DNA of 6,210 nucleotides from Candidatus Faecalibacterium faecipullorum. Lineage in GTDB: Bacteria > Bacillota > Clostridia > Oscillospirales > Ruminococcaceae. Every line of letters starts with the position of its first letter. Within the stretch, counting starts at the first letter, position 1. This document shows, piece by piece, positions 1 to 4,722 of the stretch. Position numbers and translations under genes: made by a program. The stretch is taken from contig DWXX01000006.1 of assembly GCA_019118985.1 (NCBI GenBank), positions 1 through 6,210 on the forward strand. Reading direction: 5' to 3'. The notes under the pieces were generated by a model. That model was given only the letters and a program-made list of their open reading frames with translations, was not told the origin of the DNA and did not search any database.

Positions 1-7
1 TCCGGAC

Positions 8-125
<118 letters not shown>

Positions 126-133
126 TCTCTCTT

Positions 134-164
134 CCATCAGGTTGTTGAAACCGCAGCCTGATGG
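134..164 (+). other. Hairpin in the 5S-tRNA spacer
   Basis: CCATCAGG (134-141) and CCTGATGG (157-164) form a perfect 8-bp stem with a 15-base loop. No T-run follows, so it is unlikely to terminate transcription. It is better explained as a processing signal that separates 5S from tRNA-Lys in the joint precursor. The function is inferred from position only. Confidence 0.5.
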
Positions 165-168
165 TCAT

Positions 169-244
169 GCACCTCTAGCTCAGTTGGTAGAGCAACTGAC
201 TCTTAATCAGTGGGCCCAGGGTTCGAGTCCCTGGAGGTGCACCA
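169..244 (+). tRNA. tRNA-Lys(CTT)
   Basis: The full cloverleaf is present. The acceptor stem pairs GCACCTC with GAGGTGC. The D-arm is GCTCAGTTGGTAGAGC. The anticodon stem ACTGA/TCAGT encloses loop CTCTTAA with anticodon CTT, which reads AAG (lysine). The T-arm is CAGGGTTCGAGTCCCTG. The discriminator A and an encoded CCA occupy 241-244. It is co-transcribed with the 5S gene and ends directly at an intrinsic terminator. Confidence 0.97.
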
Positions 245-245
245 C

Positions 246-290
246 AAAACCCGAACTTTTCCAATCAGGAGAAGTTCGGGTTTTATTTTG
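246..290 (+). terminator. Intrinsic terminator of the 5S/tRNA-Lys transcript
   Basis: A 17-bp stem (246-262 with 268-284, including one G-T pair) has a 5-base loop AATCA. Its GC core CCCGAAC/GTTCGGG is flanked by A-run and T-run, and TTTTATTTTG continues the U-rich tail. It begins two bases after the tRNA CCA, so it clearly ends the rRNA/tRNA operon. Confidence 0.93.
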
Positions 291-299
291 TCTGTGCGG

Positions 300-328
300 T
301 TGACAACGCTCCTCGAATGTGGTATATT
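300..328 (+). promoter_or_regulatory. Sigma-A promoter with extended -10
   Basis: The -35 is TTGACA (300-305), the spacer is 17 bases and the -10 is TATATT (323-328). A TG at 320-321 makes it an extended -10. It starts just after the terminator of the tRNA operon and about 45 bases before the first coding start, so it should drive the membrane-protein/XRE pair and perhaps the LysR gene. Confidence 0.85.
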
Positions 329-337
329 TAACACATT
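316..337. promoter_or_regulatory. Candidate operator over the -10 box
   Basis: AATGTG (316-321) and CACATT (332-337) are perfect inverted repeats separated by 10 bases, with two further symmetric pairs inside. The dyad is nearly centred on the -10 hexamer (323-328), where a bound repressor would block RNA polymerase. The XRE-type regulator encoded at 727-924 is the obvious candidate for autoregulation through it. Symmetry and position are visible. The binding partner is inferred. Confidence 0.5.
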
Positions 338-358
338 AAGAGCGAAATGTATCATATC

Positions 359-366
359 AAAGGAGG
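359..366 (+). promoter_or_regulatory. Ribosome binding site fixing the start at 374
   Basis: AAAGGAGG is a full Shine-Dalgarno match. It lies 7 bases before the ATG at 374 but only 3 before the out-of-frame ATG at 370, and after the in-frame ATG at 347. It therefore selects 374. Confidence 0.85.
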
Positions 367-373
367 CGTATGT

Positions 374-730
374 ATGAAGTCGAGATATTATCTGGAAGGG
401 CTGCTGGGTCTGCTGTCGGTGCTGGGGCTGGTCGGCGTGTGGACGGAGGAGCGGATGTTCCTGGCGTTCTTTGCGTTTGCGTGCAACTTCCAGTATTTTT
501 TCATCCGGGCGGACGAGATGATGACGGCTTATATGAACAAGTCGGCGGCGCGCGCCTTTTACTGCGATATGTTCCTGACCGGCGCGGTGACGCTGGGCGG
601 CATTCTGTGGGGGCTGCCCGCCGGCAGGGCGCTGCTGTACGGCATCCTGTGGGGATGGGCCGCGGCTGTGGCGGTGCAGTCGCTGTCGGTCGCGTTTTAT
701 CGCTTCCGGGAAAGCTGGGGCGCGCAATGA
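374..730 (+). CDS. Small four-helix membrane protein, DUF3796-like
   Basis: This 118-residue protein has no recognisable catalytic motif. Hydrophobic segments at roughly residues 8-24, 28-45, 64-80 and 85-107 suggest a four-helix integral membrane protein. A polar stretch RADEMMTAYMNKSAAR (45-60) lies between helices 2 and 3. Size, helix pattern and the paired small XRE regulator immediately downstream match the DUF3796-type pairs common in Firmicutes, whose function is not known; the family name comes from resemblance, not a search. The start at 374 is chosen by its ribosome binding site, and a longer form from 347 would lack one. The stop overlaps the next start as ATGA, which implies translational coupling. 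A candidate operator covers its promoter, so it may be repressed by its own partner. Confidence 0.75.
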   Translation: MKSRYYLEGLLGLLSVLGLVGVWTEERMFLAFFAFACNFQYFFIRADEMMTAYMNKSAARAFYCDMFLTGAVTLGGILWGLPAGRALLYGILWGWAAAVAVQSLSVAFYRFRESWGAQ

Positions 731-924
731 TCCGCAACCGGATGAAGGAATACCGCGCCCGCACCGGCATGAAGCAGGAGGAACTGGCTGCCCTGGTCGG
801 CGTCCGCCGCGAAACCATCGGCAACCTGGAAAACGGGAAGTACAACCCCTCCCTCGTGCTGGCGTGGAAGATCGCCAAGGTGTTCGGGGCGGCCATCGAG
901 GATGTGTTCACGGTGGAGGAGTGA
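727..924 (+). CDS. XRE-family helix-turn-helix repressor
   Basis: This is a 65-residue single-domain DNA-binding protein that probably acts as a dimeric transcriptional repressor in the cytoplasm. The Cro/CI-type fold is clear: KEYRARTGMKQEELAALVGV (residues 7-26) covers helices 1 and 2, RRETIGNLENGKYNPS (27-42) carries the recognition helix and the typical ENGKYNPSL turn, and the end AWKIAKVFGAAIEDVFTVEE follows the usual pattern of small stand-alone regulators. There is no sensor domain, so any signal must act through a partner. The ATG overlaps the stop of the membrane-protein gene by 4 bases, so the two are translated together. The likely targets are its own promoter and the membrane protein. 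Binding to the dyad at 316-337 is inferred. Confidence 0.92.
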   Translation: MIRNRMKEYRARTGMKQEELAALVGVRRETIGNLENGKYNPSLVLAWKIAKVFGAAIEDVFTVEE

Positions 925-938
925 GGGGACAGACCCTC

Positions 939-946
939 AAAGGAGG
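939..946 (+). promoter_or_regulatory. Ribosome binding site of the LysR gene
   Basis: AAAGGAGG lies 6 bases before the ATG at 953. It shows that the regulator starts there and not at the in-frame ATG at 902, which falls inside the end of the XRE gene and has no such site. Confidence 0.85.
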
Positions 947-952
947 TGCAGG

Positions 953-1828
953 ATGCTGCGGCAGATCCGGTATTTTCAGGCGGTGGTCCGCTGCCACAGC
1001 TTTTCGGAGGCGGCGGAGGAGTGCCATATCTCGCAGTCGGCCATTTCGCAGCAGGTCAAGGCGCTGGAAAATGAGCTGGGCTTCGCGCTGTTGGAGCGAA
1101 AAAACCGCAGCTTTGCCCTGACGCCGGCGGGAGAGCATTTTTACCGAAAAAGTCTGGTCCTGATGGCCGACTACGAGCGGCTGCGGGCTGAGTCCGCCCA
1201 CATCGCGCAGGGCGACCGGGCGCGGCTTACCATCGGGTATCTGCGCAGCTATGCCGGCCGGGAGGTACAGCTGGCGCTGGAGGAATTTGCGTCGGCCCAT
1301 CCGCAGCTGGAGGTACGGCTTTTGTACGGCAACCATGAGGAACTGTTTGACCTGGTGCGCGGCGGCGGCGCCGACGTGGTGCTGAACGACCAGCGCCGGG
1401 CTTTCTCTGAGGAATATGTCAACCTGGTGCTGTCTGAGCAGGCGCTCTGCATCGAGCTTGCGGTGCGGGACCCGATGGCCGCGCTGCCCGCCGTCACGGT
1501 GGAGGACGTCAAAAATGTGCCATGTATCCTGGTGGCGTCTGAAGGGCAGCGCGAGATCGAACGGGCATTTTATCAGACGGTGATCGGGCTGCAGGGGGAT
1601 TTCCTCTATGCGGAGAACTTGGAGGAAGCCCGCCTGCTGGTGGTCAGCGGGCAGGGATTTCTGCCTGCAGAGGGCGTCGGGGCGGCAGAGCCGGGCGGGA
1701 CGGTCCGTCTGCCCCTCTGCCGCGGGGAGGAATCCATCATGCGCCGCTACGGCTTGTTCTGGAAAAAGAACAACCCGAACCCCATGATCGAGGCGTTTGC
1801 CGCGGCGCTCAAAAGCAAGTTTGCATGA
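953..1828 (+). CDS. LysR-family transcriptional regulator
   Basis: The protein has 291 residues, the usual length for LysR-type regulators, which act as tetramers and change transcription when a small metabolite binds. The N-terminal winged helix-turn-helix is intact: RYFQAVVRCHSFSEAAEECHIS (residues 6-27), SQSAISQQVKALENELG (28-43, recognition helix) and LLERKNRSFALTPAGEHFY (46-64, wing). A linker helix runs to about residue 87. The rest is a periplasmic-binding-protein-like effector domain starting at RLTIGYLRS (91-99), whose ligand cannot be told. The gene lies 28 bases after the XRE gene with no terminator between, so read-through from the promoter at 300 is likely. LysR genes are often divergent from their target, but no divergent neighbour exists here, so the target is unknown. 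A terminator follows closely. Confidence 0.93.
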   Translation: MLRQIRYFQAVVRCHSFSEAAEECHISQSAISQQVKALENELGFALLERKNRSFALTPAGEHFYRKSLVLMADYERLRAESAHIAQGDRARLTIGYLRSYAGREVQLALEEFASAHPQLEVRLLYGNHEELFDLVRGGGADVVLNDQRRAFSEEYVNLVLSEQALCIELAVRDPMAALPAVTVEDVKNVPCILVASEGQREIERAFYQTVIGLQGDFLYAENLEEARLLVVSGQGFLPAEGVGAAEPGGTVRLPLCRGEESIMRRYGLFWKKNNPNPMIEAFAAALKSKFA

Positions 1829-1856
1829 TGCTGTTCGGATAAGAAAAACTGATGAA

Positions 1857-1898
1857 ACGTCCCTGCAATTCGAATTGATTGCAGGGGCGTCCTTTTTT
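1857..1898 (+). terminator. Intrinsic terminator after the LysR gene
   Basis: A 13-bp stem, 1857-1869 (ACGTCCCTGCAAT) with 1878-1890 (ATTGCAGGGGCGT, one G-T pair), has an 8-base loop. It is followed by CC and six T at 1893-1898. It starts 28 bases after the LysR stop and closes the 374-1828 cluster. Confidence 0.92.
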
Positions 1899-1908
1899 AT
1901 ACTATAAC
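1879..1908 (+). promoter_or_regulatory. Possible promoter of the 49-residue ORF
   Basis: TTGCAG (1879-1884) and TATAAC (1903-1908) are 18 bases apart, but the -35 lies within the terminator stem. TATACT at 1898 is an alternative -10 with poor spacing. This is a weak call, made mainly because the ORF downstream sits behind a strong terminator and needs its own promoter. Confidence 0.3.
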
Positions 1909-1975
1909 CAGACCGGACGGGCTGTGAAGCCGGCCCGGGGCTGGCAAAAACATGAGACAACGGGAGGAAGATACA

Positions 1976-2125
1976 ATGAACGACCTGAAAAAGAAGGCGC
2001 TGTGCTGGATGATGACCAATCTCTGCCATTGGATTGAGCAGGAGGAAAGCTGCACCTACCGCAAGGTCTATCTGGATTCTTACCTGCAGATGCAGAGAGA
2101 AGCCAAACATCAGGCGGCGCGCTGA
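1976..2125 (+). CDS. Small hypothetical protein, 49 residues
   Basis: This short ORF runs from an ATG with a proper ribosome binding site (GGGAGGAAG, 1962-1970, 8 bases from GGAGG to ATG) to TGA, and a strong hairpin terminator follows within 20 bases. The product starts MNDLKKKALCWMMTNLCHW, has three cysteines (residues 10, 17 and 26), an acidic patch EQEES (21-25) and a basic, helical C-terminus ending REAKHQAAR. There is no signal peptide or membrane segment, and I recognise no family. Being framed by a ribosome binding site, terminators on both sides and its own spacing argues for a real gene, probably a small cytosolic protein. It could still be a fortuitous frame, since 49 codons is short. 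Confidence 0.6.
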   Translation: MNDLKKKALCWMMTNLCHWIEQEESCTYRKVYLDSYLQMQREAKHQAAR

Positions 2126-2142
2126 CCTGTTCTGCATCAGAA

Positions 2143-2186
2143 AGCCGCCCGCTGCGCTGAGGTCTGCGCGGCGGGCGGCTGTTTTT
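2143..2186. terminator. GC-rich intrinsic terminator between convergent genes
   Basis: AGCCGCCCGC (2143-2152) pairs with GCGGGCGGCT (2171-2180), and pairing continues inward through 2157/2166 to give a stem of about 15 bp (one T-G pair) with an 8-base loop TGAGGTCT. GTTTTT follows on the plus strand, so it mainly ends the 49-residue ORF transcript. On the minus strand only TTTC follows, so it would be a weaker end for the hydrolase gene that stops at 2202. Confidence 0.85.
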
Positions 2187-2201
2187 GGCGCGGAGTGGGC
2201 C

Positions 2202-3113
2202 TCAGCAGGCGAGGCGGACGTCCTGGTAGAGGGGGTTCGACGCGAGCTCGGGGGCGGCGCCGGTGAAGGCGCGGGCGGCGGCCTCGTCGCCCTGCAGATG
2301 CCAGAGCAGCCAGGCGGTGACGTAGCCGTCGGCGGTGTAGAGCATCTGCCCATGGTTCGCGCCGGTGCGGCGGGCCATGGCTTTGGGGCCGGGCAGGGCG
2401 TCGAAGATGCGCTGCATCCCGTCCAGCTCGATGACGTCGCTGGAATCGGCGGCGAGCAGCAGCACCGGGATGGAGGTGCCGGCGGGGTCGTAGGGCATGT
2501 TAAGGGCCTCGGCGAGGTCGCGGTCGGTGGGGGAGAGGCTGACCGCGCAGCGGTACAGCCCGCCGCGGGGCTGCTCGTTCACCGCGTTGAATACGCCGAC
2601 GCCGCCCTGGGAGTGGCCGCACAGGCCGATGTTGGCGGTGTCCACCCGGCCATACAGGAGGCTGTCGGGGGTGGCGTTCTCGTTCAGCAGCCAGGCGAGA
2701 AGGGCGTCGGCGGAGGCGCCGGTGCAGGTGCTGGGGTCCTCGTTGCCCACCACGATGAAGCCCCAGGAAGCCAGGTGTTCGAACACGGCGGGGTATTTGG
2801 AGGCGTAGACGCCGGTGCCGTTGACCATCACCACCACGGGGTACTGCGCATCGCTCTGAGGCAGGTCGGCGGGGTACCACGCGGTGAAGGACCCCCATTC
2901 CTCGCGGGGGGCGGGGACGGTGAGCTGTTCGGTCTGGTGGGGGCCGGCGGCGAGGTAGGCGGCCTCCAGTTCGCCGCCGGTCTGGACGGTCTCGGTGTAG
3001 TCGGCGGGGGCGAACATCCCGCCGCTCAGGGCGCCGGTCAGGACGCCCCACGCGCCGCGGGCGGCAAGACCCAGGGCGAGGACGACGGCGGCGATCTTCA
3101 AAAAGTCTTTCAT
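2202..3113 (-). CDS. Exported or anchored alpha/beta hydrolase, chlorophyllase/cutinase-like
   Basis: This 303-residue serine hydrolase probably acts outside the membrane on an ester or acyl substrate that cannot be specified. An N-terminal hydrophobic segment (residues 5-18, after MKDFLK) is a signal peptide or anchor; there is no lipobox cysteine. The catalytic core follows: YPVVVMVNGTG (91-101) with the oxyanion-hole region, WGFIVVGNEDPS (117-128), the nucleophile elbow GHSQGG (166-171, Ser168), IPVLLLAADSSDVIEL (215-230, with Asp223 or Asp226 as the acid), and GANHGQM (251-257, His254). The order and the small, lid-less form fit the chlorophyllase/dienelactone hydrolase/cutinase-like group. 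The start at 3113 has AAAGGAG 6 bases upstream; a longer frame to 3272 would run through the promoter region. It stands alone, separated from the upstream tRNA operon by a terminator. Confidence 0.85.
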   Translation of the reverse strand: MKDFLKIAAVVLALGLAARGAWGVLTGALSGGMFAPADYTETVQTGGELEAAYLAAGPHQTEQLTVPAPREEWGSFTAWYPADLPQSDAQYPVVVMVNGTGVYASKYPAVFEHLASWGFIVVGNEDPSTCTGASADALLAWLLNENATPDSLLYGRVDTANIGLCGHSQGGVGVFNAVNEQPRGGLYRCAVSLSPTDRDLAEALNMPYDPAGTSIPVLLLAADSSDVIELDGMQRIFDALPGPKAMARRTGANHGQMLYTADGYVTAWLLWHLQGDEAAARAFTGAAPELASNPLYQDVRLAC

Positions 3114-3156
3114 GGCTTTCTCCTTTGGCTGTGCGGGCCGCCGGATGCGGCCGGAA

Positions 3157-3172
3157 TGATACAACTGTATCA
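3157..3172. promoter_or_regulatory. Candidate operator upstream of the hydrolase
   Basis: TGATACA-AC-TGTATCA is a perfect 7-bp dyad with a 2-base centre, 44 bases before the hydrolase start. On the minus strand a weak promoter TTGCGG-17-TACAGT would place its -10 within this dyad. An extra half-site TGTATCA lies at 3228-3234. The short symmetric shape is typical of sites for dimeric repressors such as GntR or TetR types. No such regulator is encoded in the window, so the binding factor is unknown. Confidence 0.5.
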
Positions 3173-3180
3173 CAAACCCG

Positions 3181-3227
3181 CCCGCCCCGCAACCCCTGCG
3201 GGCAAAATGAGACAGGAGCGGGGCGGG
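3181..3227. repeat. GC-rich inverted repeat with an alternative hairpin
   Basis: CCCGCCCCGC (3181-3190) and GCGGGGCGGG (3218-3227) are perfect 10-bp inverted repeats 27 bases apart. The inner CCCGC (3186-3190) can instead pair with GCGGG (3198-3202), so the two foldings exclude each other. It lies between the tRNA terminator and the hydrolase operator. No strong T-run follows on either strand, and the role is unknown. Confidence 0.45.
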
Positions 3228-3247
3228 TGTATCAGCTGCCGGCAAAC

Positions 3248-3276
3248 AAAAAAGCGATGGACATTCGTCCATCGCT
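3248..3276 (-). terminator. Intrinsic terminator of the tRNA-Glu/tRNA-Asn operon
   Basis: A perfect 10-bp stem, AGCGATGGAC (3253-3262) with GTCCATCGCT (3267-3276), has a 4-base loop. On the minus strand it is followed by six T (plus-strand A-run 3248-3253). It lies 3 bases beyond the CCA end of tRNA-Asn and isolates the hydrolase from tRNA transcription. Confidence 0.9.
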
Positions 3277-3279
3277 TTG

Positions 3280-3356
3280 TGGCGCCTCTTGCCTGACTCG
3301 AACAGGCGACACCCTGATTAACAGTCAGGTGCTCTAACCGACTGAGCTAAAGAGGC
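3280..3356 (-). tRNA. tRNA-Asn(GTT)
   Basis: Read on the minus strand, the acceptor GCCTCTT pairs with AAGAGGC. The D-arm is GCTCAGTCGGTTAGAGC. The anticodon stem CCTGA/TCAGG encloses loop CTGTTAA with anticodon GTT (asparagine). The T-arm is GCCTGTTCGAGTCAGGC. Discriminator G is followed by an encoded CCA (3280-3282). It is the second gene of a two-tRNA operon and lies 34 bases after tRNA-Glu. Confidence 0.97.
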
Positions 3357-3358
3357 AG

Positions 3359-3388
3359 ATATAAAACGGCGCGGGGGCCGCTTTATAT
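3359..3388. other. Hairpin in the spacer between two tRNAs
   Basis: ATATAAAACGGC (3359-3370) and GCCGCTTTATAT (3377-3388) are inverted repeats with one mismatch and a 6-base loop. They fill nearly the whole spacer between tRNA-Glu and tRNA-Asn. No T-run follows, so this is more likely a processing structure that presents both tRNAs for end trimming than a terminator. This role is inferred. Confidence 0.5.
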
Positions 3389-3390
3389 GG

Positions 3391-3465
3391 TGGTGACCCG
3401 TACCGGAATCGAACCGATGTTAAAGGCGTGAGAGGCCTCTGTCTTAACCGCTTGACCAACGGGCC
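3391..3465 (-). tRNA. tRNA-Glu(CTC)
   Basis: Read on the minus strand, the acceptor GGCCCGT pairs with ACGGGTC (one G-T pair). The D-arm is GTCAAGCGGTTAAGAC. The anticodon stem GAGGC/GCCTT (one G-T pair) encloses loop CTCTCAC with anticodon CTC, which reads GAG (glutamate). The T-arm is ATCGGTTCGATTCCGGT. Discriminator A and an encoded CCA end at 3391. It is the first gene of the operon, about 25 bases after the predicted transcription start. Confidence 0.95.
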
Positions 3466-3497
3466 ATGTTGTGGTCAGGAGCGCTCCCGACTTGGCT

Positions 3498-3526
3498 ATT
3501 ATAGCGCAAAAGCGGCCGCTTGTCAA
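3498..3526 (-). promoter_or_regulatory. Consensus sigma-A promoter of the tRNA operon
   Basis: On the minus strand TTGACA (plus 3521-3526), a 17-base spacer and TATAAT (plus 3498-3503) match the consensus at every position. Such strength is expected for stable RNA genes. Transcription should begin near 3491, and the short leader contains the 10-bp palindrome GGAGCGCTCC (3478-3487). Confidence 0.95.
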
Positions 3527-3578
3527 CAGGGGAAAGGGGATTTTTTTGACTTTTTTCACGCCGCAGGGCGCTGCCGCC

Positions 3579-3607
3579 TTGCGCAGGGCGCGCGCGGGGG
3601 GTATAAT
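3579..3607 (+). promoter_or_regulatory. Probable promoter of the AEC transporter gene
   Basis: TTGCGC (3579-3584), a 17-base spacer and a perfect TATAAT (3602-3607) lie about 90 bases before the transporter start. The -35 is poor, so an activator may help. It is back to back with the tRNA promoter, roughly 55 bases away on the other strand. Confidence 0.7.
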
Positions 3608-3696
3608 GGGAGCGGTACGGCCCGGGCGCGCCCCGCGGCCGGCCTGCGTGGGAAGTTTTTTGAAAGAAGAAGTACGGAAAGAGAGAGGAAGTTCCA

Positions 3697-4647
3697 ATGC
3701 CTGAGAGCAATCTGACGGTCATCACCGCGCAGCAGGTGCTGATCATGTTCCTGCTGATTTTGGCGGGGTATCTGGCGGTGCGGGTGGGCGCCCTGGAGGG
3801 CGGCGCGCGGCGCGGATTTTCCAGCCTGCTGGTCAACCTTGTGGTGCCGGCCATGATCATCGACTCCTACATGATCCCCTTTGACCCCGCCATCCTGGGC
3901 AATCTGGCCCGTACCGCCCTGGCAAGTCTGGGGGTGCTGCTGCTGGGGCTTGTCATCGCGGCGGCGGTTACCCGGCGCGGCGGCGGGGATAAGGCGCTGA
4001 TCCGCTTTGCCATCACCTTTTCAAACGCGGGGTACATGGGCTTCCCGCTGATCCAGGCGCTGTTCGGGGCGGAGGGGATGCTGTATGCCAGCATCTTCAA
4101 CACCTTTTTCAACATCCTGCTGTGGTCGGTGGGGATGAACATGATGCGCCGCGGCGCAGAGGAAGAGGGGCAGGGCCCCAAAACAAACCCCCTGCTTGAC
4201 CTTGTCCGCAAGCCCGCGCTGGCGGCGGTGGCCATCGGCCTTGTGATCTATCTGGGGCAGATCCCGGTGCCCGAGCTGATCGCGCAGCCCATCAGCCTGA
4301 TGGGCGGGATGAACACCCCGCTGTCCATGCTGATCACCGGCATCATCATCGCGACCAGCGATTTGAAGGCGGTCATCCGCAGCGGGACGCTGTGGCGCAC
4401 CGTATTGACCCGGATGCTGCTGGTGCCGGCGGCGGGGCTCGCCCTCTGCGCGCTGACCGGCACCGGCGGGATGGTGGGCGCGGTGGTCATCCTGCTGGAA
4501 GCCTGCCCCTGCGCGGCCATCACCTCGGTGTTTGCGGTGCAGTACCGCCACGACGAGCGCCTTGCCGCCGGTATGGTGGTGGTCTCGACCCTGTTGTCCA
4601 TCCTGACGCTGCCGCTGTTCGCAGCGCTGGTGCAGATGGTGGGGTGA
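3697..4647 (+). CDS. AEC-family (auxin efflux carrier) permease
   Basis: This 316-residue integral membrane protein is a secondary transporter of the AEC family, whose bacterial members are usually annotated as malate or other organic-anion permeases; the substrate here cannot be told. The protein is almost wholly hydrophobic, with about ten helices in two halves joined by a charged cytoplasmic loop RRGAEEEGQGPKTNP (residues 151-165). Family features include LVNLVVPAMIIDSY (45-58), the conserved FSNAGYMGFPLIQALFG (108-124), GMNTPLSMLITGIIIA (204-219) and EACPCAAITSVFA (268-280) in the second half. The length is normal and the protein complete. AGAGG (3684-3688) lies 8 bases before the ATG. 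It is a single-gene unit with its own promoter. No clear terminator follows, so some read-through into the next gene is possible. Confidence 0.92.
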   Translation: MPESNLTVITAQQVLIMFLLILAGYLAVRVGALEGGARRGFSSLLVNLVVPAMIIDSYMIPFDPAILGNLARTALASLGVLLLGLVIAAAVTRRGGGDKALIRFAITFSNAGYMGFPLIQALFGAEGMLYASIFNTFFNILLWSVGMNMMRRGAEEEGQGPKTNPLLDLVRKPALAAVAIGLVIYLGQIPVPELIAQPISLMGGMNTPLSMLITGIIIATSDLKAVIRSGTLWRTVLTRMLLVPAAGLALCALTGTGGMVGAVVILLEACPCAAITSVFAVQYRHDERLAAGMVVVSTLLSILTLPLFAALVQMVG

Positions 4648-4686
4648 CAAGCACTTTTAGAAGTCCGTACTATGTCCATTGCCTTG

Positions 4687-4695
4687 TGCTATTAT
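4687..4695 (+). promoter_or_regulatory. Possible extended -10 promoter of the low-GC gene
   Basis: TGCTATTAT gives a TG-N-TATTAT extended -10 about 28 bases before the ATG at 4723. No good -35 is found 16-18 bases upstream. The surrounding 4648-4722 segment is AT-rich like the gene that follows. Confidence 0.45.
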
Positions 4696-4722
4696 AACAA
4701 AAACGACAGGAGGTAGTAAAGT

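Noticed and set aside
908..2353. A 481-codon minus-strand frame opposite the LysR gene
   Set aside because: It crosses the LysR terminator, the small ORF and the convergent terminator, and contains no recognisable domain. It is a shadow of a GC-rich coding strand.
3114..3272. An N-terminal extension of the hydrolase to an upstream start
   Set aside because: The extension would run over the operator and the tRNA terminator and gives a sequence unlike a signal peptide. The start at 3113 has a ribosome binding site and a hydrophobic N-terminus.
2034..3296. A 420-codon plus-strand frame opposite the hydrolase
   Set aside because: It is rich in Gly, Ala and Val in a pattern that mirrors GC-rich codons of the opposite strand, has no ribosome binding site, and runs through a terminator and an operator. 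The minus-strand hydrolase with its catalytic motifs is the real gene.
3280..3465. tRNA genes as the attachment site of an integrated element
   Set aside because: No duplicated tRNA 3' end, integrase or phage-like gene is visible in the window.
4651..4664. A terminator after the AEC gene from the small repeat ACTT-TTAG-AAGT
   Set aside because: A 4-bp stem with no T-run is too weak to count as an intrinsic terminator.
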